Origin: JBAXEO01 sp964541375
Lineage (GTDB): Bacteria > Actinomycetota > Coriobacteriia > Anaerosomatales > JAAXUF01
Length of the DNA: 17,223 nucleotides
NCBI GenBank assembly: GCA_964541375.1
Contig: CAZIPT010000047.1
Location: 1-17,223, forward strand
Reading direction: 5' to 3'
The stretch's first letter is position 1, and every line of letters starts with the position of its first letter. Below, piece after piece: positions 7,254 through 14,790 of this stretch. Under the pieces are notes generated by a model. The model searched no databases. It worked only from the letters and a program-made list of their open reading frames with translations, and was not told where the DNA came from. Position numbers and translations under genes: made by a program.

Positions 7254-8780
7254 TCACCACTGTTCGAGCAGTTCGGCCACGGCCAGAGGCAGGAACTCCG
7301 GAATGTCCTCGGCGTCTACGCACAGCGGCGTGAGCGCCGAGGCGGCTGCCTCTCCCGCACGTCCGTGCACGTAGGCGCCGAGCGCACCTGCCTCAAGAGG
7401 TGAGAGGCCCTGCGCCAGGTACGTCCCGATGATACCTGCGAGTACATCGCCTGTCCCCGCTGTCGCGAGTGCGACGGAGCCCGAAACGTTCACGACGTGC
7501 CGCGACGAGCCGCATATCACAGTCCCTGCGCCCTTGAGCACCACGGCCGTTGCCTCGCTCGACAGCGGTGTCGAGGCCGCCACCCGGTCGGCCTGCACCT
7601 CCGCCGAACTCATACCCAGCAGCCGCGCGAGTTCGCCCGGGTGCGGGGTCATCACCGTCGGCGAGACGCGCCTCTCGATAAGGTCGCGTGCGTCAACAAG
7701 CGCGTTGAGCCCATCGGCGTCGATGACCAACGGAAGTGCCAGCTCCGAGACCAGCCCACGTGCGGTAACCACAGCGCCGTCCGCCAGTGTGAGGCCGGGG
7801 CCGAGCACCACCGCATCGTACTCGCGCGCCAGCTGGAGCGCCTTGTCCAGCGCGGCCGAGGAGAGCGCGCCGCTGCGGCCCTCCGGAAGCCCGACCACCG
7901 GCACCGACAGCAGATGGGCCTGTGCGATCGGCACGACCGACTCAGGGACCGCGAGCGTCACGTAGCCCGCGCCCGCTCGCGCCGCCCCGCGTGCGGCGAG
8001 GACGGCCGCACCCGGATAGGCTGCGGAACCTGCGATGACCAGCACCCGCCCGCGGTCGTTCTTGTGGGCGTCGGGGCGAGGTCTGGGCAGAAGTGCCGCG
8101 TACTCCTCGGCCGACCATATCTCCAGAGCCTCGGGAACCTCGGCGAAAGAAGGGTCGATGCCGATGTCGGCGACGATGATGTCGCCGGAGAATCCGGCGC
8201 CGGGGAATAGCACGAGTCCACGCTTCGGAGCCGTGAACGTGACCGTGCAGTCGGCCTCGACGGCGCTTCCGTCGACCGCAGCGGAGTCCGAATCGACGCC
8301 TGTCGGCAGGTCAACCGACACCACATAGGCACCGCTGCGGTTGACCGCCTCGGCCCAGGCGTCGAAGGGAGCTCGCAGCGGACCCGATGCCCCGATGCCG
8401 AGCATTGCGTCGATGACGACGGCCGCCCGCTTCAGTTCATCGTCGATGACACCATCGCCCACTGCACGCCACGACACTCCGGTGCTGATCGCCTCGTGCG
8501 CTGCATCGGCGGCGATGCCCCCGTTCGGCTCAGGCGCATCGGGCGTCAGGACACTCACCCGGCGACCGGCGGCCGCCAGATCGCGTGCTGCGACCCAGCC
8601 GTCACCACCGTTGTTGCCGCGCCCGGCCAGAACCACTACGTCACCCTCGGGCGCCGCGGACATGACCTCCGAGGCCACCGCTGCGCCGGCCGCTCGCATG
8701 AGCGTCGCGAGGTCGACCCCGCGCGAGACCGCGGCCTCTTCGACCGTTCGTGCCTGCTCAGCTGTCAGTGCGCGAACCAT
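7254..8780 (-). CDS. nnrD: Bifunctional NAD(P)HX epimerase / ADP-dependent NAD(P)HX dehydratase
   Basis: Repair enzyme for hydrated NADH and NADPH (NADHX, NADPHX). The N-terminal domain interconverts the R and S hydrates. The C-terminal domain dehydrates the S form using ADP. The 508 residues fit the fused form. The epimerase domain (about 1-215) has LAGRGNNGGDGWVAAR at 51-66, IDAMLGIG at 123-130 and SVDLPTGVDSD at 155-165. The kinase-like dehydratase domain (about 225-508) has VLVIAGSAAYPGAA, VIDADGLNAL at 352-361, MTPHPGE at 377-383, VVLKGAGTVI and the catalytic ATAGTGDVLAGI at 439-450. The ATG at 8780 has AAGGAG five bases upstream. The 63-base spacer after acpS carries a 5-bp hairpin at 8811-8830. 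The domain naming follows the E. coli YjeF-type fusion. Confidence 0.95.
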   Translation of the reverse strand: MVRALTAEQARTVEEAAVSRGVDLATLMRAAGAAVASEVMSAAPEGDVVVLAGRGNNGGDGWVAARDLAAAGRRVSVLTPDAPEPNGGIAADAAHEAISTGVSWRAVGDGVIDDELKRAAVVIDAMLGIGASGPLRAPFDAWAEAVNRSGAYVVSVDLPTGVDSDSAAVDGSAVEADCTVTFTAPKRGLVLFPGAGFSGDIIVADIGIDPSFAEVPEALEIWSAEEYAALLPRPRPDAHKNDRGRVLVIAGSAAYPGAAVLAARGAARAGAGYVTLAVPESVVPIAQAHLLSVPVVGLPEGRSGALSSAALDKALQLAREYDAVVLGPGLTLADGAVVTARGLVSELALPLVIDADGLNALVDARDLIERRVSPTVMTPHPGELARLLGMSSAEVQADRVAASTPLSSEATAVVLKGAGTVICGSSRHVVNVSGSVALATAGTGDVLAGIIGTYLAQGLSPLEAGALGAYVHGRAGEAAASALTPLCVDAEDIPEFLPLAVAELLEQW

Positions 8781-8843
8781 GTCGGCTCCTTCCGGACCTG
8801 CCGAGAAACCGCGGGCCTCGTGCCACCCGCCCGACGACGGTTC

Positions 8844-9326
8844 CTAGTCAGCACCCTTGGGCGCGACGTCGTCAAGAAGCGCACGCGCTTCCTTGAACGA
8901 TGCTGCGAGTTCCGCCTTGGGATCGGGACGCTCGTCCTTGCGCGGCCGGGACCCCTCGGTGATCGCGACGGCCGAGGCTACGGCCGTCGTGTGCGTGAAC
9001 GAGAGCGAGAGGTGCATCTCGACGATCCCGAGCTCCTCGGCCCTCTCGGCGGCCCGACCGGACAGCCTGGGCACGGGACGCCCACTCATCTCGCGCGACA
9101 CCTCTACGTCAGTGAACTTCATCCCAGCGAAGCCGGTTCCCAACGCCTTGAGCACGGCCTCCTTTGCGGCGAACCGCAACGCATAGTGCACCTCTGGTCG
9201 TCCACGCTTGTCGCAGTACGCACGTTCATCCGCCGAGAAGAGCCGCTCTTTGAGCCCTGGTCGACGCTCCAGTGCCAAGCGCATCCGCTCGATCTCGACG
9301 ATGTCGACGCCCAGTCCGGTGATCAT
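8844..9326 (-). CDS. acpS: Holo-[acyl-carrier-protein] synthase
   Basis: Transfers 4'-phosphopantetheine from CoA to the serine of acyl carrier protein, which activates fatty-acid synthesis. The metal and CoA-binding residues are D8 in GVDIVEIERM and E56 in RFAAKEAVLKALGTG. The late motif is MHLSLSFTHTTAVASAVAI, a variant of the common SLSHT pattern. It has 160 residues, while the family is commonly 115-135. The excess is a charged tail from about residue 125 (SRPRKDERPDPKAELAASF onward) that I cannot assign. The ATG begins three bases after the TAG stop of glmS and uses GGTGGAG at the end of glmS as ribosome binding site, so the two genes are almost certainly co-transcribed. Confidence 0.93.
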   Translation of the reverse strand: MITGLGVDIVEIERMRLALERRPGLKERLFSADERAYCDKRGRPEVHYALRFAAKEAVLKALGTGFAGMKFTDVEVSREMSGRPVPRLSGRAAERAEELGIVEMHLSLSFTHTTAVASAVAITEGSRPRKDERPDPKAELAASFKEARALLDDVAPKGAD

Positions 9327-9329
9327 GGG

Positions 9330-11156
9330 CTACTCCACCGTCACGGACTTGGCTAGGTTGCGGGGCTGGTCGACGTTGCAGCCCTTCAGCTTGGCGATGT
9401 GGTAGGCCAGCAGCTGAAGCGGGATCGTGGTCGGAATCGCCGAGAGGGCCTCGCTCGTCGCCGGCACGTGCATCACGAACTCCGCGTGCTGCCGGATGTC
9501 CTCGTCACCCGCGGTCGCAACGGCGATCACCTCAGCACCGCGAGCGCGCACCTCTTGGATGTTGCTGACGACCTTCTCGTAGGTGCGCCCTTGAGTCGCA
9601 ACCACCACGACAGGCATCTGGTCGGTGATGAGCGCGATCGGACCGTGTTTCATCTCGCCGGCCGGGTAGGCCTCGGCGTGAATATAGGAGATCTCTTTGA
9701 GCTTGAGCGCACCCTCCATCGCGATCGGTACACCCATCCCTCGACCGAGGAACAGTGCACTCGACGCCGAGAGGCACTGCCGCGCGCACTCCTCAAGACC
9801 GGTCAGGTCCTGCAGCTCGGCCTCGACGATATCGGGGATGGTGAGCAGCTCGCTCCAGAGGGAGTCGATCTTCTCGGTGGAGAGCGTGCCCTTTGCCTGC
9901 GCGAGCTTGAGCGCCAGCACGGTGAGCGCGGCGATCTGTGACGTGAAGGTCTTGGTTGCCGCAACACCGATCTCGGGACCCGCGTGCGTGTAGATAACGC
10001 CGTCGGACTCGCGAGTCACGCGACTACCGACGACGTTGGTTATGGCGATGACCCTCGCGCCGCGTTCGCGCGCCTCACGCACGCCTGCCAGCGTGTCGGC
10101 CGTCTCACCCGACTGCGTGATGGCAACCACCAGCGTCTCGTCGTCGACGATGGGATCGGCATAACGGAACTCACTCGAGCACTGCACTTCAACCGGGATA
10201 CGCGCCCACTGCTCGATGAGGTTCTTGGCGACGAGGCCGGCGTGGAGCGATGTGCCGCAGGCGATGATGTAGACGCGGCTCATCATGGCTATGTTTGACG
10301 GCGACATCTGCAGCTCTGAGAGCTGAATCAGCCCGTCGTCACCCATCCGCCCCATCAGGGTGTCTCGAATGGCCTTTGGCTGTTCGAAGATCTCCTTCAG
10401 CATGAAGTCCTCATAGCCGCCCTTTTCGGCGGCATCCAGGTCCCACTCCACGTGCATCATCTCGGGCTCGACCGCAGTGCCGTCGAGGTCAACGACGTCC
10501 ACCCCGGCCGCCGAGACGATAGCGATCTCGCCGTCGTGCAAGACGATGATCTCCCGAGTGAACTCAAGCACGGCCGGGATGTCGCTCGCGACGATATTCT
10601 CGCCCTCGCCCACGCCGATGATCAGTGGCGACTCGTTGCGCGAGGCGAGAATCATGTCGGGGTGGTCGAGGTGGACGACGCCCAGCGCGTAGGCCCCGTC
10701 GAGCCGCTCAATCGTCTTGGCAAGCGCGTCGACCAAGTCCCCCTGGTAGTAGCTCTCTATCAGGTGCGCGATCAGTTCTGTATCGGTCTCCGACCGAATG
10801 ATGTGGCCGGTCGCACGCAGCTCTTCGCGCAGTTCGATGAAGTTCTCGATGATACCGTTGTGCACGACGGCGATTCGCCCTTCGCAGTCGATGTGAGGGT
10901 GGGCGTTCTCCTCGCTCGGCTTTCCGTGCGTCGCCCAGCGCGTGTGCCCGATGCCGACACTACCCTCGACGGGCTCAGCACCCAACGCGTTCCTCAGGTT
11001 CACGAGCTTTCCTACTCGGCGTGCTACCGCCAGGTCGGCACCGTCGATGATTGCGACGCCGGCCGAGTCATAGCCGCGGTACTCCAGTCGTGCCAGCCCG
11101 CTGACAAGCACGTCGCTCGCAGCACGGGGACCGATGTATCCGACGATTCCACACAT
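9330..11156 (-). CDS. glmS: Glutamine-fructose-6-phosphate aminotransferase (isomerizing)
   Basis: Makes glucosamine-6-phosphate from fructose-6-phosphate and glutamine, the first committed step to UDP-GlcNAc and the cell wall. It has 608 residues, the normal length. The N-terminal glutaminase domain starts MCGIVGYIG, with the nucleophile Cys exposed after Met removal, and includes LEYRGYDSAG and GHTRWATHG. Two SIS sugar-isomerase domains follow, with ITQSGETADTLAG, GVAATKTFTSQ, ALKLKEISYIHAEAYPAGEM and the C-terminal KSVTVE. The ATG at 11156 lies 11 bases after GGAGG. A long structured leader precedes it. It is followed at once by acpS. GlmM, the next enzyme of the pathway, is encoded upstream on the same strand. 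Confidence 0.98.
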   Translation of the reverse strand: MCGIVGYIGPRAASDVLVSGLARLEYRGYDSAGVAIIDGADLAVARRVGKLVNLRNALGAEPVEGSVGIGHTRWATHGKPSEENAHPHIDCEGRIAVVHNGIIENFIELREELRATGHIIRSETDTELIAHLIESYYQGDLVDALAKTIERLDGAYALGVVHLDHPDMILASRNESPLIIGVGEGENIVASDIPAVLEFTREIIVLHDGEIAIVSAAGVDVVDLDGTAVEPEMMHVEWDLDAAEKGGYEDFMLKEIFEQPKAIRDTLMGRMGDDGLIQLSELQMSPSNIAMMSRVYIIACGTSLHAGLVAKNLIEQWARIPVEVQCSSEFRYADPIVDDETLVVAITQSGETADTLAGVREARERGARVIAITNVVGSRVTRESDGVIYTHAGPEIGVAATKTFTSQIAALTVLALKLAQAKGTLSTEKIDSLWSELLTIPDIVEAELQDLTGLEECARQCLSASSALFLGRGMGVPIAMEGALKLKEISYIHAEAYPAGEMKHGPIALITDQMPVVVVATQGRTYEKVVSNIQEVRARGAEVIAVATAGDEDIRQHAEFVMHVPATSEALSAIPTTIPLQLLAYHIAKLKGCNVDQPRNLAKSVTVE

Positions 11157-11360
11157 AGATAGACAGACCTCCAGAGTCCGAGGGGTGTGTCAACACGTGC
11201 GGCCGATATGCCGCGAGAAATCCAGGGCCCCGAACCTGCCACCGGACCGAGGCGAACCGCCTCTTGGAGTTGAAACCACCGGTTCGGCATCACTTTGTCC
11301 CCACGGTCCCCTGCGGGCCTTGTCCATGTCGGCACGACCCCGGTCAGGCCCGGAAAGCCC

Positions 11361-11370
11361 NNNNNNNNNN
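11361..11370. other. Assembly gap (10 N) upstream of glmS
   Basis: Ten ambiguous bases interrupt the non-coding spacer. GGTTCGGCA occurs on both sides of the gap (11281-11289 and 11373-11381). The true gap length is unknown, as it is for the identical-size gap in atpI. Confidence 0.97.
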
Positions 11371-11418
11371 GGGGTTCGGCAGACGACTCCTTCTTTCTCG
11401 GGAACTCCGTACTACCCC

Positions 11419-11427
11419 AGTGTACCA
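11419..11427 (-). promoter_or_regulatory. Possible extended -10 promoter for glmS
   Basis: TGGTACACT matches an extended -10 element (TG, one base, then TACACT against TATAAT). No -35 box is recognisable at 16-18 bases. It lies after the glmM stop and before the leader, where a separate glmS promoter would be expected. Confidence 0.3.
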
Positions 11428-11514
11428 GTCGAGGCTCGGCCGCGAGGCCTCGCTGCTGCGGCTGACGCGCGGACCCGAGAGCGAACGCTCGCGGTCGAGG
11501 CAGATGTCGCCGTA

Positions 11515-12849
11515 TCAGCCCAGCTCTGCCACCACGACGGCGACCAGCCGGTCGACGATCGCTGATGCGGTCTCCTCGTCGGAGGCCTCGGCCATCACGC
11601 GCACGAGCGGCTCAGTCCCGGACGGTCGCACGAGCACACGGCCGGTCTCACCCAGCTCGGCCTCGGCGGCCCGAATCGCCTCAGCGATCGTCGCACTGGT
11701 TCCGAGCCGATGCTTCTCAGCGACCTCGACGTTGACGAGCACCTGGGGGAAGCGGCGCATCACCTGTCGCAGTTCCGACAGCGGCCGACCTGTCTCGCGC
11801 AGCACTGCGGCGAGCTGCAGCGCCGTCACCAGCCCGTCGCCCGTGGTGTTGTGCTGCAGGAAGATGATGTGGCCCGACTGCTCTCCGCCCAGAACCGCCC
11901 CCGACGTACGGAGCTGCTCGAGAACGTAGCGGTCCCCCACCTTGGTCTTGATGACCGTGACACCCAGGTCGCGCATGGCGATCTCGAAACCGAGGTTGCA
12001 CATGACCGTCGAGACGACGGTGTCGAGGGGGAGCGTACCCGCCGCCTTCCTGTGGGCCGCGCAGATCGCCATGATCGCGTCGCCGTCGACCTCGGCACCG
12101 GAGTCGTCAACCGCCAGGACGCGATCCGCGTCGCCGTCGTGCGCGATTCCGAAGTCGACGTCGTTGCTCTCGACCAGTTCACACAACGGCGCAAGATTGG
12201 TAGAGCCGCAGCCGACGTTGATGTCCATGCCATTCCAGTTGCAGTTGACCGAGATGACGTTCGCGCCGAGCCGGCGGAGCGCCTCCGGCGTAGCGACCGA
12301 GGCCGCACCGTGACCGCAGTCAACGGCTATCGTGAGTCCTGTCAGGTCGACCGACACCGTGCCAACGCAATGCGCGATGTAGCGTTCGACCGCATCCTGA
12401 ACTGGCGTGATAGTCCCGATCTCAGCGCCGGTGGGACGCACGTAGTCGCGCTCCGAGGCACAGAACGTCTCGATATCGTCCTCGACCTCGTCGGGAAGCT
12501 TGAAGACTTCTCGGCTGAAGAACTTGATGCCGTTGTACTCCGGGGCGTTGTGCGACGCCGAGATGACCACACCGCCGTCAGCTCCCAGCTCGCGCACGAG
12601 CAGGGCGACTGCGGGAGTCGGAACGATGCCCGCGACAAGCGCGTCGGCGCCGCCGGAGCAGATGCCTGCGACCAACGCTGCCTCGAGCATCTCACCGCTG
12701 CGTCGCGTATCGCGACCGACGACGATCCTGCCGCGCCCCTTCTCGCCCAGAAAGTGACCGGCCGCTTCTCCGAGTCGGAAAGCCAGCTCGGGAGTGAGTT
12801 CAGCGTTGGCAATGCCTCGAACGCCGTCAGTACCGAAGAGCCGAGTCAT
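11515..12849 (-). CDS. glmM: Phosphoglucosamine mutase
   Basis: Converts glucosamine-6-phosphate to glucosamine-1-phosphate on the way to UDP-GlcNAc. It has 444 residues, the usual length. The start RLFGTDGVRGIAN is diagnostic. The phosphoserine site is S99 in VISASHNAPEYNGIKFF. The metal-binding loop is AHDGDADRVLAVD, the sugar-binding loop GGEQSGHII and the phosphate-binding loop RPSGTEPLVRVMAEA. I start at the ATG at 12849, six bases after GAGGGG. An in-frame extension to 12912 would run into the terminator hairpin and adds an unconserved arginine-rich leader. A strong hairpin terminator lies just before the ribosome binding site, so glmM depends on read-through or on a promoter I cannot see. 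Confidence 0.97.
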   Translation of the reverse strand: MTRLFGTDGVRGIANAELTPELAFRLGEAAGHFLGEKGRGRIVVGRDTRRSGEMLEAALVAGICSGGADALVAGIVPTPAVALLVRELGADGGVVISASHNAPEYNGIKFFSREVFKLPDEVEDDIETFCASERDYVRPTGAEIGTITPVQDAVERYIAHCVGTVSVDLTGLTIAVDCGHGAASVATPEALRRLGANVISVNCNWNGMDINVGCGSTNLAPLCELVESNDVDFGIAHDGDADRVLAVDDSGAEVDGDAIMAICAAHRKAAGTLPLDTVVSTVMCNLGFEIAMRDLGVTVIKTKVGDRYVLEQLRTSGAVLGGEQSGHIIFLQHNTTGDGLVTALQLAAVLRETGRPLSELRQVMRRFPQVLVNVEVAEKHRLGTSATIAEAIRAAEAELGETGRVLVRPSGTEPLVRVMAEASDEETASAIVDRLVAVVVAELG

Positions 12850-12864
12850 ACGAGTCCCCTCAGG

Positions 12865-12900
12865 AGAGAAACGGGGCCCACCGCGTATGCGGCGAGCCCC
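12865..12900 (-). terminator. Strong intrinsic terminator after rpsI
   Basis: In transcript order a 12-bp stem (GGGGCTCGCCGC with GCGGTGGGCCCC, two G-T pairs) closes a four-base ATAC loop and is followed by GTTTCTCT. It starts 28 bases after the rpsI stop and ends directly before the glmM ribosome binding site. The U-tract is short, so some read-through into glmM is likely. Confidence 0.75.
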
Positions 12901-12928
12901 GATCGGTTGCAACGATGAGCCGCGGGTC

Positions 12929-13327
12929 CTAGCGCTTGGAGAACTGCGGCTTCTTGCGGGCCTTCTTCAGGCCGTACTTCTTGCGCTCGACCATACGGGG
13001 GTCGCGGCGCAGGTAGCCGGCGCGCTTGAGCTCGGCACGGTACTCGTCGCCGGCCTCGAGCAGGGCGCGGGCGATGCCGTGACGCAGGGCGCCGGCTTGC
13101 CCGGAGACGCCGCCGCCATGGCACTGAGCGATCACGTCGAAGCGATCTGAGGTCTCGGTGGCCTTGAACGGGGTCTCGGCGAAGTTGACGAGCGCCTGAC
13201 GACCGAAGAACTCCAGCCCGGTCTTCTTGTTGACAGTCATCTGACCGGTGCCGGGGACCAAACGGACGCGAGCGACCGAGGTCTTGCGGCGGCCAGTGCC
13301 GTAGTAGACAGCCTTTGTCTCAGCCAT
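12929..13327 (-). CDS. rpsI: 30S ribosomal protein S9
   Basis: Small-subunit protein whose C-terminal tail reaches into the decoding centre near the P-site tRNA. It has 132 residues. Diagnostic stretches are YYGTGRRKTSVARVRLVPG near the start, CHGGGVSGQAGALRHGIARAL in the middle and the basic C-terminus ending KKPQFSKR. The ATG lies three bases after the TAA of rplM and uses GGAGG at the end of rplM, giving tight coupling. A strong hairpin terminator follows the stop. Confidence 0.98.
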   Translation of the reverse strand: MAETKAVYYGTGRRKTSVARVRLVPGTGQMTVNKKTGLEFFGRQALVNFAETPFKATETSDRFDVIAQCHGGGVSGQAGALRHGIARALLEAGDEYRAELKRAGYLRRDPRMVERKKYGLKKARKKPQFSKR

Positions 13328-13330
13328 GCC

Positions 13331-13765
13331 TTAGGCCTCCAACGTGATCTGACGCGGCTTCTGAGCGGCGTGTGGGTGGTTCGGACCTGCGTACACCTTG
13401 AGCTTGCGGTTCATCGCGCGACCGAGCGTGTTCTTGGGCAGCATGCCCTTGACGGCCTTCTCGATGATGCGCTCCGGGTGCTTGGCCAGCATGCGCTGGT
13501 AGGAGACCTCTTTGAGGCCGCCGATGAAGCCGGAGTGCGTGTAGTACATCTTGGTGTTTGCCTTGTTGCCGGTGAGGCGGACCTTCTCGGCGTTGATGAT
13601 GACGACGAAGTCACCGGTATCGACGTGCGGCGTGTACTGCGGCTTGGTCTTGCCCTTCAGGATCTGAGCCACCTGAGTGGAGAGCCGGCCGAGCACGAGG
13701 TCAGTGGCGTCGACGAGAAGCCACTCCCGTTCAACCTCATGGGGCTTAGCGTGGTAGGTCTTCAC
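13331..13765 (-). CDS. rplM: 50S ribosomal protein L13
   Basis: Early-assembly large-subunit protein. It has 144 residues, the usual length. Diagnostic parts are WLLVDATDLVLGRLSTQVA, YTPHVDTGDFVVIINAEKV, the segment MYYTHSGFIGGLKEVSYQRM and the end YAGPNHPHAAQKP. The start is GTG at 13765, with GGAGG four bases upstream, and no nearby ATG gives the conserved start. It is the first gene of a two-gene unit with rpsI, driven by the promoter at 13840-13868. In E. coli L13 represses its own operon. The leader of about 65 bases here contains a palindrome, but I do not recognise a known L13-binding structure. Confidence 0.98.
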   Translation of the reverse strand: MKTYHAKPHEVEREWLLVDATDLVLGRLSTQVAQILKGKTKPQYTPHVDTGDFVVIINAEKVRLTGNKANTKMYYTHSGFIGGLKEVSYQRMLAKHPERIIEKAVKGMLPKNTLGRAMNRKLKVYAGPNHPHAAQKPRQITLEA

Positions 13766-13796
13766 AAGTCCTCCAACGAAACGATTGTCTTCGCTT

Positions 13797-13809
13797 GTTC
13801 GAATCGAAC
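13797..13809 (-). repeat. 13-base palindrome in the rplM leader
   Basis: GTTCGA and TCGAAC flank a single central base, a perfect inverted repeat between the predicted transcription start and the rplM ribosome binding site. It is too tight for a stable RNA hairpin with a normal loop, so a protein-binding DNA site is as likely as an RNA element. Confidence 0.4.
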
Positions 13810-13839
13810 CTTCACGGGGCTACTGAAACGAACCCTCAC

Positions 13840-13868
13840 ATAGTAGCTGCGGTGTGCGGCTGCGTCAA
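13840..13868 (-). promoter_or_regulatory. Sigma-70-type promoter of rplM-rpsI
   Basis: TTGACG (13868-13863) and TACTAT (13845-13840) are separated by exactly 17 bases. Both boxes match the housekeeping consensus at five of six positions. Transcription would start near 13833, giving a leader of about 65 bases. This is the best promoter in the window. Confidence 0.82.
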
Positions 13869-13886
13869 ACAAACGCCTCCGGGCGT
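13867..13886 (-). terminator. Short intrinsic terminator of the truA unit, fused to the rplM promoter
   Basis: ACGCC pairs with GGCGT around a four-base CGGA loop and is followed by TTGTTTG in transcript order. The stem is only 5 bp. Its T-rich tail runs straight into the TTGACG box of the rplM promoter, so the two signals share bases. Confidence 0.5.
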
Positions 13887-13932
13887 ATCCACTCCGACAT
13901 CGGCCCCCGGATGCACGCCGCCGACGCCCGCG

Positions 13933-14727
13933 TCAGCCGTGCGGCAACCACACTTCATCGGGATACTCCACCGACCACAACGTCAGTCCGCACGCCGGTG
14001 CAGTCTGTCCCGCAGCCGAGCGCTCTCTCGCAGCGAGCGCGTCCCCGACCCAACCCGGGGAGTGTCGCCCCACCCCCACCTCGACGAGGCTGCCGACAAT
14101 CGTCCGCACCATCGAGTGCAAGAACGCGTTGCCGACAACGCGGAAGGTCAAACACGTCTCACCCAGGATGCACTCCTCAGCTATCTCGATGGTCTCCACC
14201 GTGCGCACGGTCCGCTGCCCGATCGCGGACTCTGTCACACAGAACGAACGGAAATCGTGCTCACCCACGAGCAGCTGGGCGGCCTCGCGCATAGCGTCGA
14301 CATCCAGCCGCTTCTTGAACCCCCACGCCACGGGCGCGGTGAACAGCGGCGGCACCGGTCCGGCATGCACCCGATAGCGATACTCTCGGCGTTTGGCGTC
14401 GAACCTCGCCGAGAACCCCGGCCGAGCGAACCGCACCTGCGAGACGACGATTCCCCGCGTCATCGCGTTCAGGGACTTCGACAGGACATCCGGATCGGGT
14501 GGCATGCCCTCGAAGGGGAATGACACAACCTGGCCGAGCGCGTGCACGCCGGCGTCGGTTCGCCCCGCACAGACAGTGAGTAGCTCGCGGCGGAGCACGA
14601 TGGCGAGCGACTCCTCGAGCCGCTGCTGCACAGTCACCGCATTGATCTGACGCGCAAAGCCCGAGAACCGCGCGCCGTCGTAGGCGACGGTCAACGCGAT
14701 TACCGGGAAGCCGAGGTTGGACTCCAT
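13933..14727 (-). CDS. truA: tRNA pseudouridine(38-40) synthase
   Basis: Isomerises uridine to pseudouridine at positions 38-40 of the tRNA anticodon arm. It has 264 residues from the ATG at 14727. The catalytic aspartate is D58 in CAGRTDAGVHALGQV. Other motifs are the start VAYDGARFSGFARQ, the segment FDAKRREYRYRVH and the late GNAFLHSMVRTIVGSLVEVG. A GTG at 14739 is possible, but GTGAGG touches it. That site stands 11 bases before the ATG, and the ATG gives the more usual N-terminus. It follows ecfT after 63 bases without a clear promoter, so it probably belongs to the ecf transcript. That order is common in Gram-positive bacteria. Confidence 0.95.
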   Translation of the reverse strand: MESNLGFPVIALTVAYDGARFSGFARQINAVTVQQRLEESLAIVLRRELLTVCAGRTDAGVHALGQVVSFPFEGMPPDPDVLSKSLNAMTRGIVVSQVRFARPGFSARFDAKRREYRYRVHAGPVPPLFTAPVAWGFKKRLDVDAMREAAQLLVGEHDFRSFCVTESAIGQRTVRTVETIEIAEECILGETCLTFRVVGNAFLHSMVRTIVGSLVEVGVGRHSPGWVGDALAARERSAAGQTAPACGLTLWSVEYPDEVWLPHG

Positions 14728-14790
14728 CAGAAGGGGCACCTCACTCTACGGGCCGCATGCGAGTTCGTTGTGGTCGGCGCCACGTGTCTG

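Larger units (their letters stand above)
11157..11514 (-). promoter_or_regulatory. Spacer between glmM and glmS holding a structured glmS leader and a gap
   Basis: This 358-base stretch has no credible gene. In glmS transcript order it holds GC-rich hairpins after the glmM stop, a possible promoter, a purine-rich AAGAAGGAG, the ten-N gap, and then about 200 bases of leader. In that leader CCGAACC (11287-11281) pairs perfectly with GGTTCGG (11236-11230). These enclose a 6-bp hairpin with a three-base loop (11249-11263). CCGGTGG occurs twice inside the outer stem. I do not recognise the glmS ribozyme core. A plus-strand stretch at 11342-11355 resembles the tip of SRP RNA. Confidence 0.45.

Noticed and set aside
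11188..11193. Perfect TTGACA close to glmS as a -35 box
   Set aside because: No -10-like sequence occurs 16-18 bases downstream, and transcription would start at or after the ribosome binding site.
11157..11360. glmS ribozyme
   Set aside because: I do not find the conserved cleavage-site and pseudoknot core. Only a short AC-rich likeness is present, which is not enough.
12850..12912. Extended N-terminus of GlmM from 12912
   Set aside because: The extension is encoded by the terminator hairpin, is not conserved in character, and lacks a ribosome binding site. The ATG at 12849 has a good one.
11710..12918. Long plus-strand open frame opposite glmM (402 codons)
   Set aside because: It covers the intact glmM reading frame and reads as Arg/Asp/Val-rich shadow sequence.
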